The position numbers and the translations under genes are program-made. A stretch of DNA of 64,000 nucleotides, taken from contig JAHEZJ010000016.1 of assembly GCA_023251135.1 (NCBI GenBank), positions 57,549 to 121,548 of the forward strand, read 5' to 3'. Position 1 is the first letter of the stretch, and every line of letters starts with the position of its first letter. Shown here piece after piece: positions 54,101 through 62,742 of the stretch. This stretch comes from Flavobacterium sp. (lineage in GTDB: Bacteria; Bacteroidota; Bacteroidia; Flavobacteriales; Flavobacteriaceae). The notes below the pieces were generated by a model. The model ran no database searches. It saw nothing but the letters and a program-made list of their open reading frames with translations, and was not told the origin of the DNA.

Positions 54101-55879
54101 AATGGCAACGTCCACTTTCAGACTTGCAGATACATCGGTAGCAACCAAAGAGATTTCGTTGATGGTTACAGGGAAATTACTAACTGCGGCATCTTTCTCC
54201 TGAATGTGTTTGTAACCAAAATAATCAGCCGTTAAGTAAGGCACGACTGTTTGTAAGGTTAAATTCTGGAAGATGATTCCTTTAAAATTAAGAGCTTCCT
54301 TTTTCTCACCATCAGCATTAGTGGTTTCAGAAGATTTAATTGGTGAGGCAGCCAGTTCGGCTGCTGTAGTATTTTTATTACTGCCTTTTAAAGCTAAACT
54401 TCCGTAAAGAACAGCTTTAGGTAAAAACTTACCGTCTTTTACCCTTAATTCCAAATAGGAGTTTTTTTCTAAAGAAGCCGTTGATTTAAAAGCCTGAAAG
54501 CAAATATTGTTGGTTACATCAGCTTTAAGGATATATTCGTTGTCTACAGGGTTTATGATCGCATTGTAAGCTAATCTTCCTCTTGATTTAGGATCACACT
54601 GGGTGTTATCTTCCGAAGAAAGGGGTAAAACAATTTCACCATTGAAAGCGGCGGCTGTCAGGGAATTGGCACGGAACTCCATTTCGATATGGTCTAATGA
54701 AAACTGCCAGCCGGAAGCGCTTCCTTCTTTAAGGCTAAAAACATTATCACCGATGAATTTTCCGGAAACCCCCATTCGGTCAATTAAAAGATTGGCGGCT
54801 TCAAATTTGACCCTTTTGTTCTCGTCTCTTTTATTGAACTGTTCCGGTAATACAACTTTCAGAGATTTTACATAAAAACCTCTCCATAAATTTTCATTGC
54901 CCGGTACCAGATAATCTTTAACATAATCGGCATCGGGCCATTCGATTTTATCAGAGTTTCTAATGTCACTCAAATCGATTACGGCATTATTTAGTTCGAA
55001 GGCAGGTCCTTTGCCCTTATAAGACGTCAGTTGAAATTTGGGTAATGAAATTTCAATCAGTATATCATTCCAGTTGGATACTATTGTCTTGAAGGAACCT
55101 GTTACGCGGGTAGGAGCGGGAATAAGCTTATACTGATCATCGACGGGTTCGAGATAATTTCTTGAAAACTCAACGTCTGCAGTAATTCCAAGTTCCTTGA
55201 AACCGTTACAGTCGATTGTAACATACGTCTTTTTTTCTACAAGTCCGGTAGACATTTCCATGCCTCCTTTTAAAATAAGCAACGAATTCGGACCATTAAT
55301 GTTAAGTGGAACGTCTCCCAGTAAAACCAGGTTCGTGGCACCAACCAATCCACCTTTGTGCGAAAGTTTAATACCGTTAGCCCCAAAGAATAACTCTTTT
55401 GGTCTGCCAAGCGAATCTTTTTGTGGAATTACGATTTTTACAAAAGCAGTAAGCTCCGTGTATTGCGGAGTAAATTTGGCGCTGCTGATTCCTAACATGT
55501 ACTGAATTCCTCCGATGGTTTTCTTTATACCAAGAGGCAGCATGGATAATTTTTTGGGCTCTAAAAAATCAGTAAGATTATCGTTTTTAGCAATCTCCTT
55601 AAAAACGGACATGGCCAGATCACGATCTTTATTGGTTTCCTGCGAAACCGGAAAATTCTTTTTTAGAAACTCATTAGTGAATTCGCTTTCGGGAGCCTGG
55701 TAATAACTCAGCGAATTGTTGAGAAGACCAACATCGTCTTTAGGAAGATTTTTAGAAATAAAAACCTTCTTTGAATTGGTAATGGTATCGGTATACGTAT
55801 TAGAAAAGCAATTGATGCTAACTAAAAATAAAATAATACATACGATAAAAGGAAATAACTTAAGAGTAGTTTTTTTCAA
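51152..55879 (-). CDS. Large exported beta-rich envelope protein, first gene of the long operon
   Basis: This 1575-aa protein has a signal peptide ending INCFS. Much of the rest is alternating beta strand with Gly/aromatic patterns (GGGAYYRMRKDGFSSSFVAS; GIKIAIGSIEVEAGGYFML) that look like a very large barrel or beta-solenoid. Near residues 1120-1230 ITPAQGTKDVDVFTVPQVGFNMPVDK resembles bacterial Ig-like (SbsA-type) domains. I do not recognise the family. Its place at the head of the operon suggests that it is the structural base. A -7 box lies about 230 bp upstream. Confidence 0.7.
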   Translation of the reverse strand: MKKTTLKLFPFIVCIILFLVSINCFSNTYTDTITNSKKVFISKNLPKDDVGLLNNSLSYYQAPESEFTNEFLKKNFPVSQETNKDRDLAMSVFKEIAKNDNLTDFLEPKKLSMLPLGIKKTIGGIQYMLGISSAKFTPQYTELTAFVKIVIPQKDSLGRPKELFFGANGIKLSHKGGLVGATNLVLLGDVPLNINGPNSLLILKGGMEMSTGLVEKKTYVTIDCNGFKELGITADVEFSRNYLEPVDDQYKLIPAPTRVTGSFKTIVSNWNDILIEISLPKFQLTSYKGKGPAFELNNAVIDLSDIRNSDKIEWPDADYVKDYLVPGNENLWRGFYVKSLKVVLPEQFNKRDENKRVKFEAANLLIDRMGVSGKFIGDNVFSLKEGSASGWQFSLDHIEMEFRANSLTAAAFNGEIVLPLSSEDNTQCDPKSRGRLAYNAIINPVDNEYILKADVTNNICFQAFKSTASLEKNSYLELRVKDGKFLPKAVLYGSLALKGSNKNTTAAELAASPIKSSETTNADGEKKEALNFKGIIFQNLTLQTVVPYLTADYFGYKHIQEKDAAVSNFPVTINEISLVATDVSASLKVDVAINIMQNQFSGQTKFYVIGSFDREKGIQKWKYERIKFEEIKVAADLGGVKFKGSITIMDNDPVYGNGFKGSVSADFTGGIKVEANAIFGSTTFRYWYVDAMVDNLNIPAGAITFKGFGGGAYYRMRKDGFSSSFVASKSNYVPDAESGLGVKAMIKFAGTATANAFWGGAGFEIAFNNNSGINRISIYGEGHIMQPFEIPGAEEITKALKTVTENESIMGQIATEALKTSNLSAAAEQLYPNDVKNSMGINAFAAIEYDFRAKTLHGTFDLYIDTPGGFIQGRSSGNRAGWAVLHFGPDKWYIRAGNPTDRLGIKIAIGSIEVEAGGYFMLGDDIPGSPPPPDIVAQLLRVDVAKLNYMRDENSIASGKGFAFGADFSIKTGNLSFLMFYANFQAGFGFDIMVKDYGEAQCKGSGQIGINGWYANGQSYAYMQGELGINIKLFFIRKKISIIKGGGAVLLQAKLPNPVWIRGYMAGEFSLLGGAVKGSFRFKLEFGEQCEFISANPLEGLKSIADITPAQGTKDVDVFTVPQVGFNMPVDKNFNIEGDDGVKTYRLKLEEYTVKKAGVPVIGTLSWNKTSDLVSFNSFEILPEKSELTLTVKVSFQEYTNGAWKTIMDQGQVAMETETRTFTTGVAPNNIPVTNIAYSYPVFDQKYVYQNESKEAYVVLKIGQAYLFDLKPGQSQKAYYKTGTKTGNGAISYNTDLKKVIVSMPALENVKPYNLSLMTLETVKDANANLSESFDKQDLGTNANVEVKSNKLAETLTGGQGIELLQYNFNTSQYNTFQEKMAAKKARKTHIEIIEADIHALHAESTATEAFDEIEIAGTPQSMNIPLVSVEAVLDDSYFKNDIYPLIYKGYPLEADLTLNRNTSILGNPPVKGMEIITSYLADLINNPKSPYLRDRLPYRYNQPFYYKDDFIKIQYKVVNKYVNSQNRAMIDKYNYIITGRFPMIKDGTYNVRLNYILPGGQAGTSSIFTFNKTN

Positions 55880-56160
55880 GTCTTAGTAGGTTTGGTTGGT
55901 ATTAAGCAATATAGTGACGCGTAAGCGGATCTAAAGCAACTTATTCAGGGGCACCCAAATAGAGGTGATTTTAACAGAAAAGAAATCGTTTTGAGGCTGC
56001 AACTTTTCTTTTCATAACATTAGATTTCAGGGACAGAGCCGTAAAGTAAGAGGCTCCTTTTCTTTATGTTCATTAGATTATCAAATGTTAGTTTTGTTAA
56101 ATTTTTGCCAAACATAAACAATCTCTGACTTTATTCTTTACGGGATTCCACATTATGGCA
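55880..56160 (-). promoter_or_regulatory. Promoter and long leader of the 30-kb operon
   Basis: On the minus strand TATGTTTG (56116 to 56109) matches TAnnTTTG exactly and would give a leader of about 220 nt. The leader holds a small GAGCC/GGCTC hairpin near 56035-56055. AACATTTG near 56086 is a weaker alternative -7. No palindrome of the cco/hemN type was seen. Confidence 0.45.
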
Positions 56161-56189
56161 AAAAAAAACTCCTGATTGCTCAGGAGTTT
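56161..56189 (-). terminator. Terminator downstream of yebC
   Basis: AAACTCCTGA/TCAGGAGTTT stem with a TTGC loop, followed on the minus strand by a T run (A run 56161-56168). It insulates yebC from the long operon. Confidence 0.88.
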
Positions 56190-56215
56190 GATTTATACTA
56201 TGAAAATGTAAGTTT

Positions 56216-56929
56216 TTACTCTTCTTTCATGGTGTGATAAACGTTCATCACATCGTCGTCTTCTTCGATTTTTTCGATTAGTTTTTCAACATCCGCAATT
56301 TGAGCTTCGGTAAGCTCTTTTGTAATTTGAGGAATACGTTCAAAACCTGAAGATAAAATTTCAAGACCTCTGTTTTCCAGTTCTTTTTGTAAAGCTCCAA
56401 AGCTTCCAAAAGGAGCATAGATTAAGATTCCGTCTTCGTCTTCGAAAACTTCTTCAGCACCAAAATCAATTAGTTCTAACTCTAATTCTTCAGCATCGAT
56501 TTCACCTTTTGCAATTCTGAAATTACAAGTATGGTCAAACATAAACTCAACTGAACCCTGAGTTCCCATAGTTCCGTTGCATTTATTAAAATAGCTTCTG
56601 ATGTTGGCTACTGTTCTGTTATTGTTGTCAGATGCTGTTTCAATTAAAATCGCAATTCCGTGAGGAGCGTATCCTTCAAACAGAATTTCTTTATAGTTGG
56701 CAGTATCTTTATTACTTGCATTTTTTATCGCACGCTCCACATTGTCCTTAGGCATGTTAGCGGCTTTTGCATTTTGTATTACAGCTCTTAATCTAGAATT
56801 GGCATCCGGGTTTGGGCCACCTTCTTTAACAGCCATAACGATATCTTTACCGATTCGGGTAAATGTTTTGGCCATTGCCGACCAACGTTTCATTTTTCTT
56901 CCTTTTCTAAATTCGAACGCTCTTCCCAT
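56216..56929 (-). CDS. yebC: YebC/PmpR family protein
   Basis: This 237-aa protein has the YebC start MGRAFEFRKGRKMKRWSAMAKTFTRIGKDI, followed by GGPNPDANSRLR, NMPKDNVERAI and YEGYAPHGIA-type motifs (here EILFEGYAPHGIAI) in the usual order. The family was first named as transcription regulators and more recently linked to translation of proline-rich stretches. A perfect -7 box lies 24 bp upstream and a terminator follows. Confidence 0.92.
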   Translation of the reverse strand: MGRAFEFRKGRKMKRWSAMAKTFTRIGKDIVMAVKEGGPNPDANSRLRAVIQNAKAANMPKDNVERAIKNASNKDTANYKEILFEGYAPHGIAILIETASDNNNRTVANIRSYFNKCNGTMGTQGSVEFMFDHTCNFRIAKGEIDAEELELELIDFGAEEVFEDEDGILIYAPFGSFGALQKELENRGLEILSSGFERIPQITKELTEAQIADVEKLIEKIEEDDDVMNVYHTMKEE

Positions 56930-56952
56930 TTCTAATTTTTAGTTTTGTGAGG

Positions 56953-56960
56953 CAAAAATA
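56953..56960 (-). promoter_or_regulatory. -7 promoter box for yebC
   Basis: TATTTTTG on the minus strand matches TAnnTTTG and lies 24 bp upstream of the start codon at 56929. Confidence 0.45.
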
Positions 56961-57032
56961 CGGTTATTCCTTATTTTTCCAAAATCAATCGTATTCTTTT
57001 TTAGTGATCGTTAGGACTTAGAAGTTAAAAAA

Positions 57033-57154
57033 GTTTCAAGTTTCAGGTTTCAGGTGGTTAGTACCCATGAAACAAAAGGGCTGCTCGTTTTACAAATTGG
57101 TCTTTTGTGAACCAAAAACCAAGAACTTGAAACTTGAAACCTGAAACCTGAAAC
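57033..57154. repeat. Heptamer tandem arms forming an inverted repeat
   Basis: The left arm (57033-57055) is tandem TTTCAAG/TTTCAGG heptamers; the right arm (57124-57154) is tandem CTTGAAA/CCTGAAA heptamers, the reverse complement. A hairpin with a roughly 68-nt loop is possible. It lies just past the S41 protease stop codon and may aid termination. Confidence 0.75.
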
Positions 57155-57161
57155 AAAAAAG

Positions 57162-59192
57162 TTATTTAGAAGTATTAAACTCATTAATAACATTCACCGC
57201 TTCATTTAAGTACGGATTTGTTTTAAGGTTGTCAATCTGGTACTGGTTGATGGTTTTATCATTGGGATAAACCCCGAGTAAAAACTGGTTTACCGTTGAA
57301 TTATAAACATCTAACGGATTGTTTTCATCGTTGAAAGTATTGATCTCCTTCCAAAGAGAATTTACGATTTTCTTTTGTTTGAAAACAGCCTCCAGGGTCA
57401 TCGGAATTTCTGCTTTTGGTTTATTGACCAGCTGGTCAATTTTTTGATTAATTTCTTTTATATTATTAAAAAAGTAATTGTCGGCCAGTCTTGTTGTACT
57501 GTTTTTAGCCAGTTTGTCGATCAGCACGCGCTTTACATAAGGTTTGAATTTTAAGAACGGTGTGATACTATCATTTTTAATGGCAGTAGGGAAATCACTT
57601 TCTTTTTGATAAACATCTTCGTAAAATTCGGGAAGAACCACATCGGGTTTCACCCCTATATATTGGTGACTTTTACCTGTAACTCTGTAGAATTTATTAA
57701 TGGTGATTTTTAAAAAGTCGGTATTTTTAGTTTCGTCAAGCGAAAGAATGGTTTGCATGGTAGCTTTTCCAAGCGTATTACTCCCTAATAATAAAGCACG
57801 GTTGTAATCTTGTAATATCGTGGAGAAAAATTCGCTTGCAGAAGCGGTGTTGCTGTTTACTAAAATGACAATCGGACCTTTATAAATCAATCCTTTATAC
57901 GGGTCATTGATAACCGATTTCCCCTGATTGCGGTCTACAACAATAGAAAGCGGCCCGTAATCGATAAACATTCCTGCCAGTTTTATGGCTTCTTCCATAG
58001 ATCCGCCACCGTTGTCAATCAGGTCGATTACCAGTCCTTTAATGTCGTCTCTTTCCAGTTTTATAACTTCTCGTGCCACATCATCGGCACAGCCTTTACG
58101 ACTATTGCCTTCTAAATCGGCATAAAAACTTGGGATTTTGATGTACCCAATTTTACTGTCTTTCCCGATAATAAAGCTAAAAACAGAGTTCTCTTCGTCT
58201 TTCATCACCTTCTTTTCGATATAAACGTCAAAGCTTTTGCCTGAATTTCGTTTTAAGGTTAGCGTGATGCTTTTATTGGATTCGGATAAAATCAAAGTCG
58301 AAATGGATTCCAGCGAAGCACAGGAAACCTGCAAAGTTTCTTTTTGATTGGATATCGAAATGATCTGATCGCCTTTTTTAATCTGACCCGTCTGATAGGC
58401 AGGGCCATTCGGATCAATTTCGGCTACAATGATCTCATTTTTTTCATTGAGATTCACGGTCATTCCCAAAGACAGATGTTCTTTTGAGAGTGAGGCCACA
58501 AAGCTCGTTTTAGAATCGTCACTAAAATAGGCCGTATGCGGGTCAAAATAGGTACAGAAGAAATTATAGAATTTTTCTTCCTGTTTGGTATTCGTTTCCA
58601 GTAGTGTGTTGATTCGGCATATCTCGTTCGTCAGAATTAGTTTTTTTGACTTGAGTTCGATAGATTGGAAATTGGCTTTGATCGAATCTAAATTGTCACT
58701 TGTTTCGGCTATCTCGTCCAAGATCTGATAGCGGATTTTTTTGAGCCACACTTTTTCTATATCTTCTTTTTTCAGGTAAAAAGGAAATGATTTTTTGTAA
58801 AATCGTATCGTATCGTTTTTATTGTAATCAATAGGGGTGGCCTGAATTTTTTCGAGAACCTGTTTGGTTCTTAATAGCCCGTCTTTGTATTTGGAAGTAA
58901 TGTCAGTCAGAAAACTACAATCGTTACTTAGGATAAAATCGTCTAAGTTGGTACGGTATTTTTCGGCCATTTTATCGTATTCCGTTTTGAAAAAAATATT
59001 TCGGGAGGGATCTAATTCATTGATCAGATTATCAAATACGAAAATCGACAAACTGTCATCTACCGGTTTAGGTCTGATATGTTCCTCCTGAATAACTGCA
59101 TTTATTTTGTTGACTATTTCACAGGTTGGGTCACTACTTTGACTAAACAGAAAGTTTGTGGTTAACATCAATGCCAGTGCAATTTTTTTCAT
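57162..59192 (-). CDS. Exported S41 C-terminal processing peptidase (Prc-like)
   Basis: This 676-aa protease has a signal peptide (MKKIALALMLTTNFLFSQ), a long N-terminal helical domain, a PDZ domain near 230-310 (IDPNGPAYQTGQIKKGDQIISI), and the S41 catalytic core with S453 (SASEFF) and K476 (LGKATMQ), close to the S452/K477 dyad of Escherichia coli Prc. VIDLIDNGGG is the usual core motif. The C-terminal region extends past the core as in Prc. It trims or degrades periplasmic proteins from their C-terminus. Confidence 0.93.
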   Translation of the reverse strand: MKKIALALMLTTNFLFSQSSDPTCEIVNKINAVIQEEHIRPKPVDDSLSIFVFDNLINELDPSRNIFFKTEYDKMAEKYRTNLDDFILSNDCSFLTDITSKYKDGLLRTKQVLEKIQATPIDYNKNDTIRFYKKSFPFYLKKEDIEKVWLKKIRYQILDEIAETSDNLDSIKANFQSIELKSKKLILTNEICRINTLLETNTKQEEKFYNFFCTYFDPHTAYFSDDSKTSFVASLSKEHLSLGMTVNLNEKNEIIVAEIDPNGPAYQTGQIKKGDQIISISNQKETLQVSCASLESISTLILSESNKSITLTLKRNSGKSFDVYIEKKVMKDEENSVFSFIIGKDSKIGYIKIPSFYADLEGNSRKGCADDVAREVIKLERDDIKGLVIDLIDNGGGSMEEAIKLAGMFIDYGPLSIVVDRNQGKSVINDPYKGLIYKGPIVILVNSNTASASEFFSTILQDYNRALLLGSNTLGKATMQTILSLDETKNTDFLKITINKFYRVTGKSHQYIGVKPDVVLPEFYEDVYQKESDFPTAIKNDSITPFLKFKPYVKRVLIDKLAKNSTTRLADNYFFNNIKEINQKIDQLVNKPKAEIPMTLEAVFKQKKIVNSLWKEINTFNDENNPLDVYNSTVNQFLLGVYPNDKTINQYQIDNLKTNPYLNEAVNVINEFNTSK

Positions 59193-59372
59193 AGATGGAA
59201 ATCTTCGTTCAGATTAAAATTACGCTTATTTTTTCATAAAAGGCTATACTTTTCTAAAAATTCTTACATTCAGCTGATTTTTATTCTACAGAGTTTTCGC
59301 CGCGAATTCCGGGTTCTATGTACTTTTTTATATGCAATCATTCGTGGATTCGTGGCAGGAAAGAAAAGCAAT

Positions 59373-59408
59373 AAAAAAAATGCATCACTTGTTAAGCAAT
59401 GCATTTTT
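59373..59408 (-). terminator. Terminator downstream of gcvT
   Basis: AAAAATGCAT/ATGCATTTTT stem with a 13-nt loop, T run on the minus strand, 20 bp past the gcvT stop. Confidence 0.85.
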
Positions 59409-59427
59409 AAAATATTAGGATGAAATA

Positions 59428-60510
59428 TTATTTCTTATAAAAAGGTAATTTAACCACTTTTGCAGCTACATCATTTTTTCTGATTCGGATAAAGATATCG
59501 CTGTCCACAGCACTATTAGGTACGGTTACATATCCTAATCCAATACCTTTATTCATAGAAGGCGACATAGTTCCTGAAGTTACTATACCAATTACAGCAC
59601 CCGAAGCGTCTACAATTTCGTAATCGTGTCTTGGTACTGCACGCTCCTGCATTTCAAAAGCAATTAGTTTGCGGCTAACACCTTCTTCTTTTTGTTTTTT
59701 CAGATTCTCTGAATTGGTAAAATCTTTAGTAAATTTAGTAATCCAGCCTAATCCTGCTTCTAATGGCGAAGTGGTATCGTTGATATCGTTTCCGTACAAA
59801 CAGAATCCCATTTCAAGACGTAAAGTATCACGTGCTGCCAGTCCGATAGGTTTAATTCCGAAAGCTGCACCAGCTTCGAAAACTTTCTTCCAAATAGCTT
59901 CGGCATCAGCATTTTTGCAGTAAATTTCAAATCCACCAGAACCGGTATAACCCGTTGCAGAAATGATTACATCACTAAAACCAGCAAAATCAGCTACTTC
60001 AAAATGGTAATAAGTAATAGCTGCAAGGTCTATAGAAGATAAAGGCTGCATAGCCTCAACCGCTTTTGGTCCCTGAATAGCCAGTAAAGAATAGTCATCA
60101 GAAAGGTTTTTCATTTCAACACCCAAATCATTGTGTGAAGAAATCCAGTTCCAGTCTTTTTCGATATTTGAAGCATTTACAACCAGTAAATACTCTTCTT
60201 CTTTCATTTTATATACAATCAAATCATCTACAATTCCACCTTCATTGTTTGGCAGACAAGAATATTGTGCTCTTCCAATAGTTAAAGTTGAAGCATCGTT
60301 TGAAGTTACTTTTTGAATCAAAGCCAAAGCATTTGGGCCTGTCAGTAAAAATTCTCCCATATGCGAAACGTCGAAAACGCCCACGCTGTTGCGAACTGTT
60401 TCGTGTTCAGCATTTACACCCTCATAGGTAATGGGCATATTATAACCGGCAAAAGGTAGCATTTTCGCTCCCAAACTCTCATGTATGTGCGTAAGCGCAG
60501 TATTTTTCAT
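59428..60510 (-). CDS. gcvT: Glycine cleavage system T protein (aminomethyltransferase)
   Basis: This 360-aa enzyme transfers the methylene group of the H-protein intermediate to tetrahydrofolate, releasing ammonia. It has the family start [28 protein letters not shown], the [12 protein letters not shown] core, and [18 protein letters not shown]. Length is normal. It is monocistronic, with a perfect -7 box 26 bp upstream and a terminator behind; gcvH and gcvP are not in the window. Confidence 0.95.
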   Translation of the reverse strand: MKNTALTHIHESLGAKMLPFAGYNMPITYEGVNAEHETVRNSVGVFDVSHMGEFLLTGPNALALIQKVTSNDASTLTIGRAQYSCLPNNEGGIVDDLIVYKMKEEEYLLVVNASNIEKDWNWISSHNDLGVEMKNLSDDYSLLAIQGPKAVEAMQPLSSIDLAAITYYHFEVADFAGFSDVIISATGYTGSGGFEIYCKNADAEAIWKKVFEAGAAFGIKPIGLAARDTLRLEMGFCLYGNDINDTTSPLEAGLGWITKFTKDFTNSENLKKQKEEGVSRKLIAFEMQERAVPRHDYEIVDASGAVIGIVTSGTMSPSMNKGIGLGYVTVPNSAVDSDIFIRIRKNDVAAKVVKLPFYKK

Positions 60511-60535
60511 TGTGTTGTTTTATAAAATTGTGTCG

Positions 60536-60543
60536 CAAATTTA
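60536..60543 (-). promoter_or_regulatory. -7 promoter box for gcvT
   Basis: TAAATTTG on the minus strand matches TAnnTTTG and lies 26 bp upstream of the start codon. Confidence 0.5.
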
Positions 60544-60768
60544 TTTAAAAAATCCCGAAGATTTATATACTAAATTATTAAAATTCGCAATATTCTTGCC
60601 TAATTTATGCATACGTGGCAATATCGTTTAGTTGGAGCAGCCTGTTGTGTTTTTGTTTTTTAAGGATTAACCGAAACAGTAGAGTGGTAATACAATCTGA
60701 ATTTTAGGGCTGCATGAAGTGTCTCTTTCTTCATTTTTTATGTAACTTTAAGACATTAAATCAGTTCG

Positions 60769-61617
60769 ATGAAAGATCCATTTTTAATCACAAAAGAAGA
60801 GATTCTGAAATTCTACAAACCGGTAAATCCGTTGACACATAAAGGACTTCAGGGGCATGCGGTTATAATTTCGGGAAGCTATGGCAAAATAGGAGCAGCG
60901 GTTTTGGCCTCAAAATCCTGTTTAAAATCGGGTTGTGGACTCGTAACTGCTTTTATACCAAAATGTGGTTATCAGATTCTGCAAATCTCGATTCCCGAAG
61001 TGATGGTGCTTACCGATGAAAATACCAATTTTATTACCAGTATTCATCTTCCGCTACTGCCTCAGGCTATTGGAATAGGCCCAGGAATCGGGCAGGAGCT
61101 GGGTACGCAAAAGGCTTTGTTTGAATTTCTAAGAGTAAATAAATCTCCTTTAGTACTGGATGCTGACGCTTTGAATATTCTGGCGGAAAATCTGTCCTGG
61201 TTAGAATTGCTTCCCGAAAACACTATCCTCACACCACATCCCAAAGAACTGGAACGTTTAATTGGGAAGTGGAATTCGGAATCCGAAAAATTTCAAAAAA
61301 CGATTGCTTTTTCAGAAAAGTACAAAGTAATTATGGTCATGAAAGGAGCACCGACCTATATCATCATTAAAACTGAAATCTACGAAAACACGACCGGAAA
61401 TGCAGCTTTAGCCACTGCCGGAAGCGGAGATACTCTCACCGGAATCATTACAGGCTTATTGGCTCAGGGGTATGAACCTAAGTATGCAGCAAAACTTGGT
61501 GTTTTCCTTCACGGATTAACCGCCGATATTACACTGCCGCAAACCGGTTACCAGTCGTTTATAGCATCAGATATCAACGAGAATCTCGGGAAAGCCTTTT
61601 TGTTTTTAGAGCATTAG
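60769..61617 (+). CDS. nnrD: ADP-dependent NAD(P)H-hydrate dehydratase
   Basis: This 282-aa protein of the ribokinase-like YjeF C-terminal family repairs hydrated NAD(P)H. It has [20 protein letters not shown] at the start, a central [10 protein letters not shown] motif, [10 protein letters not shown], and the catalytic/nucleotide motif [18 protein letters not shown]. It lacks the N-terminal YjeF epimerase (NnrE) domain that is fused to it in many bacteria, so the epimerase must be elsewhere. A palindromic terminator lies 21 bp past the stop. Confidence 0.92.
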   Translation: MKDPFLITKEEILKFYKPVNPLTHKGLQGHAVIISGSYGKIGAAVLASKSCLKSGCGLVTAFIPKCGYQILQISIPEVMVLTDENTNFITSIHLPLLPQAIGIGPGIGQELGTQKALFEFLRVNKSPLVLDADALNILAENLSWLELLPENTILTPHPKELERLIGKWNSESEKFQKTIAFSEKYKVIMVMKGAPTYIIIKTEIYENTTGNAALATAGSGDTLTGIITGLLAQGYEPKYAAKLGVFLHGLTADITLPQTGYQSFIASDINENLGKAFLFLEH

Positions 61618-61638
61618 TTTTTTAGATTGTCAACATCT

Positions 61639-61671
61639 AAACCCGACAGGTTTTTAAAACCTGTCGGGTTT
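61639..61671 (+). terminator. Long palindromic terminator after nnrD
   Basis: AAACCCGACAGG/CCTGTCGGGTTT arms with a T/A-rich centre (TTTTTAAAA) form a 16-bp near-perfect stem. The T tract after it is short, so it may also be a dispersed palindromic repeat. Confidence 0.65.
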
Positions 61672-61721
61672 GGTTACGGTTTGTTATTACAGGGATATTA
61701 GTTTTCAATTTTTTAAAATGT

Positions 61722-61815
61722 GCCGCCCCTATGGGGCTCTTTAAATTTGGGGTACGTATTTGAACCGGATTAAAATCCGGCCCTATAAAATGTGATCGAG
61801 CCGACGGCTCTTTTT
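61722..61815. repeat. REP-like cluster of three GC-rich palindromes
   Basis: Within 94 bp lie GCCCC-TAT-GGGGC (61725-61737), CCGGAT-TAAA-ATCCGG (61765-61780) and GAGCC-GAC-GGCTC followed by T5 (61798-61815). The set is much richer in G/C than its surroundings. It resembles REP-type intergenic elements; no neighbouring REP-associated transposase is in the window. Confidence 0.55.
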
Positions 61816-61849
61816 ATCCAACTAAAAATTGTTTAATCTCAATAAAAGG

Positions 61850-61946
61850 AGTTTGGTAGCAAAAATCTTTAATCTATAATCTTGCTTCTAAAATCTTACC
61901 CCTAAAATCTGCATTCTAAAATCTAAAATCTGCAATCAAAAATCAG
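61850..61946. repeat. Degenerate AAAATCT direct repeats
   Basis: AAAATCT, TAAAATCT and related words recur about eight times (61857-61940), with spacing of 8-16 bp. No coding potential; it lies directly upstream of the HipA-like gene. Confidence 0.5.
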
Positions 61947-61954
61947 TAAGTTTG
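61947..61954 (+). promoter_or_regulatory. -7 promoter box very close to the HipA-like start
   Basis: TAAGTTTG matches TAnnTTTG and ends 5 bp before the ATG at 61960. If used, the mRNA would be leaderless or nearly so. Confidence 0.4.
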
Positions 61955-61959
61955 TATCT

Positions 61960-62742
61960 ATGAAAAATACTTTTGATCTGAGAACGGTAAATGTTACCCG
62001 TTACATCACGCCTTTGCGCGAAGGCGGTTCCTTACCCGCTTTGGCAGAAGCCGATGATGATTTTAAATACGTCTTAAAATTCAAAGGAGCCGGTCATGGC
62101 GTAAAAGCTTTGATCGCCGAATTGGTAGGCGGACAAATAGCCAAAGCTTTGAAACTGAAATTGCCGGAGTTGGTTTTCGCCAATCTTGATGAAGCTTTCG
62201 GAAGGACGGAAGCCGACGAAGAAATTCAGGATTTACTGCAAGGAAGTCAGGGATTAAATCTGGCACTTCATTTTTTATCTGGAGCGATAACATTTGACCC
62301 TGTTGTTACGACTGTAGATGCTAAACTAGCTTCGCAAATTGTTTGGCTGGATGCTTATATTACAAACGTCGATCGTACCTTCAAAAATACAAATATGCTG
62401 ATTTGGCATAAAGAATTATGGTTAATTGATCATGGGGCGTGTTTGTATTTCCATCATTCCTGGAACAATTGGGAACAGCATGCCAAAAGCCCGTTTGCTT
62501 TGATTAAAGACCATGTTTTATTGCCACAAGCGTCACTTTTAAAAGAAGTTGATGCCGAATTTAAAGCGCTTTTATCACCGGAAATACTAGAAGAAATCGT
62601 AAACACAATTCCGCTGGAATGGCTGCAATGGGAAGATACCGACGAAACGCCGGAGACTTTGCGCAACGTATATTTACAGTTTTTGCAGACCAGATTAAAC
62701 CATTCAGAAATCTTTGTAAACCAGGCACAAAATGCAAGATAG
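61960..62742 (+). CDS. HipA-like kinase family protein
   Basis: This 260-aa protein resembles the short HipA-like kinases (HipA_2 type). YVLKFKGAGHGVKALIAELVGGQIAKAL provides the nucleotide-loop lysine and helix; WLDAYITNVDRTFKNTNMLIW has the NxDRxxxNxN catalytic pattern and LIDHGACLYFH the metal-binding Asp. It lacks the N-terminal HipA domain and there is no HipB-like HTH partner. It overlaps the DUF3037 gene by 11 bp; this gene pair is widespread. The substrate is unknown. Confidence 0.82.
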   Translation: MKNTFDLRTVNVTRYITPLREGGSLPALAEADDDFKYVLKFKGAGHGVKALIAELVGGQIAKALKLKLPELVFANLDEAFGRTEADEEIQDLLQGSQGLNLALHFLSGAITFDPVVTTVDAKLASQIVWLDAYITNVDRTFKNTNMLIWHKELWLIDHGACLYFHHSWNNWEQHAKSPFALIKDHVLLPQASLLKEVDAEFKALLSPEILEEIVNTIPLEWLQWEDTDETPETLRNVYLQFLQTRLNHSEIFVNQAQNAR

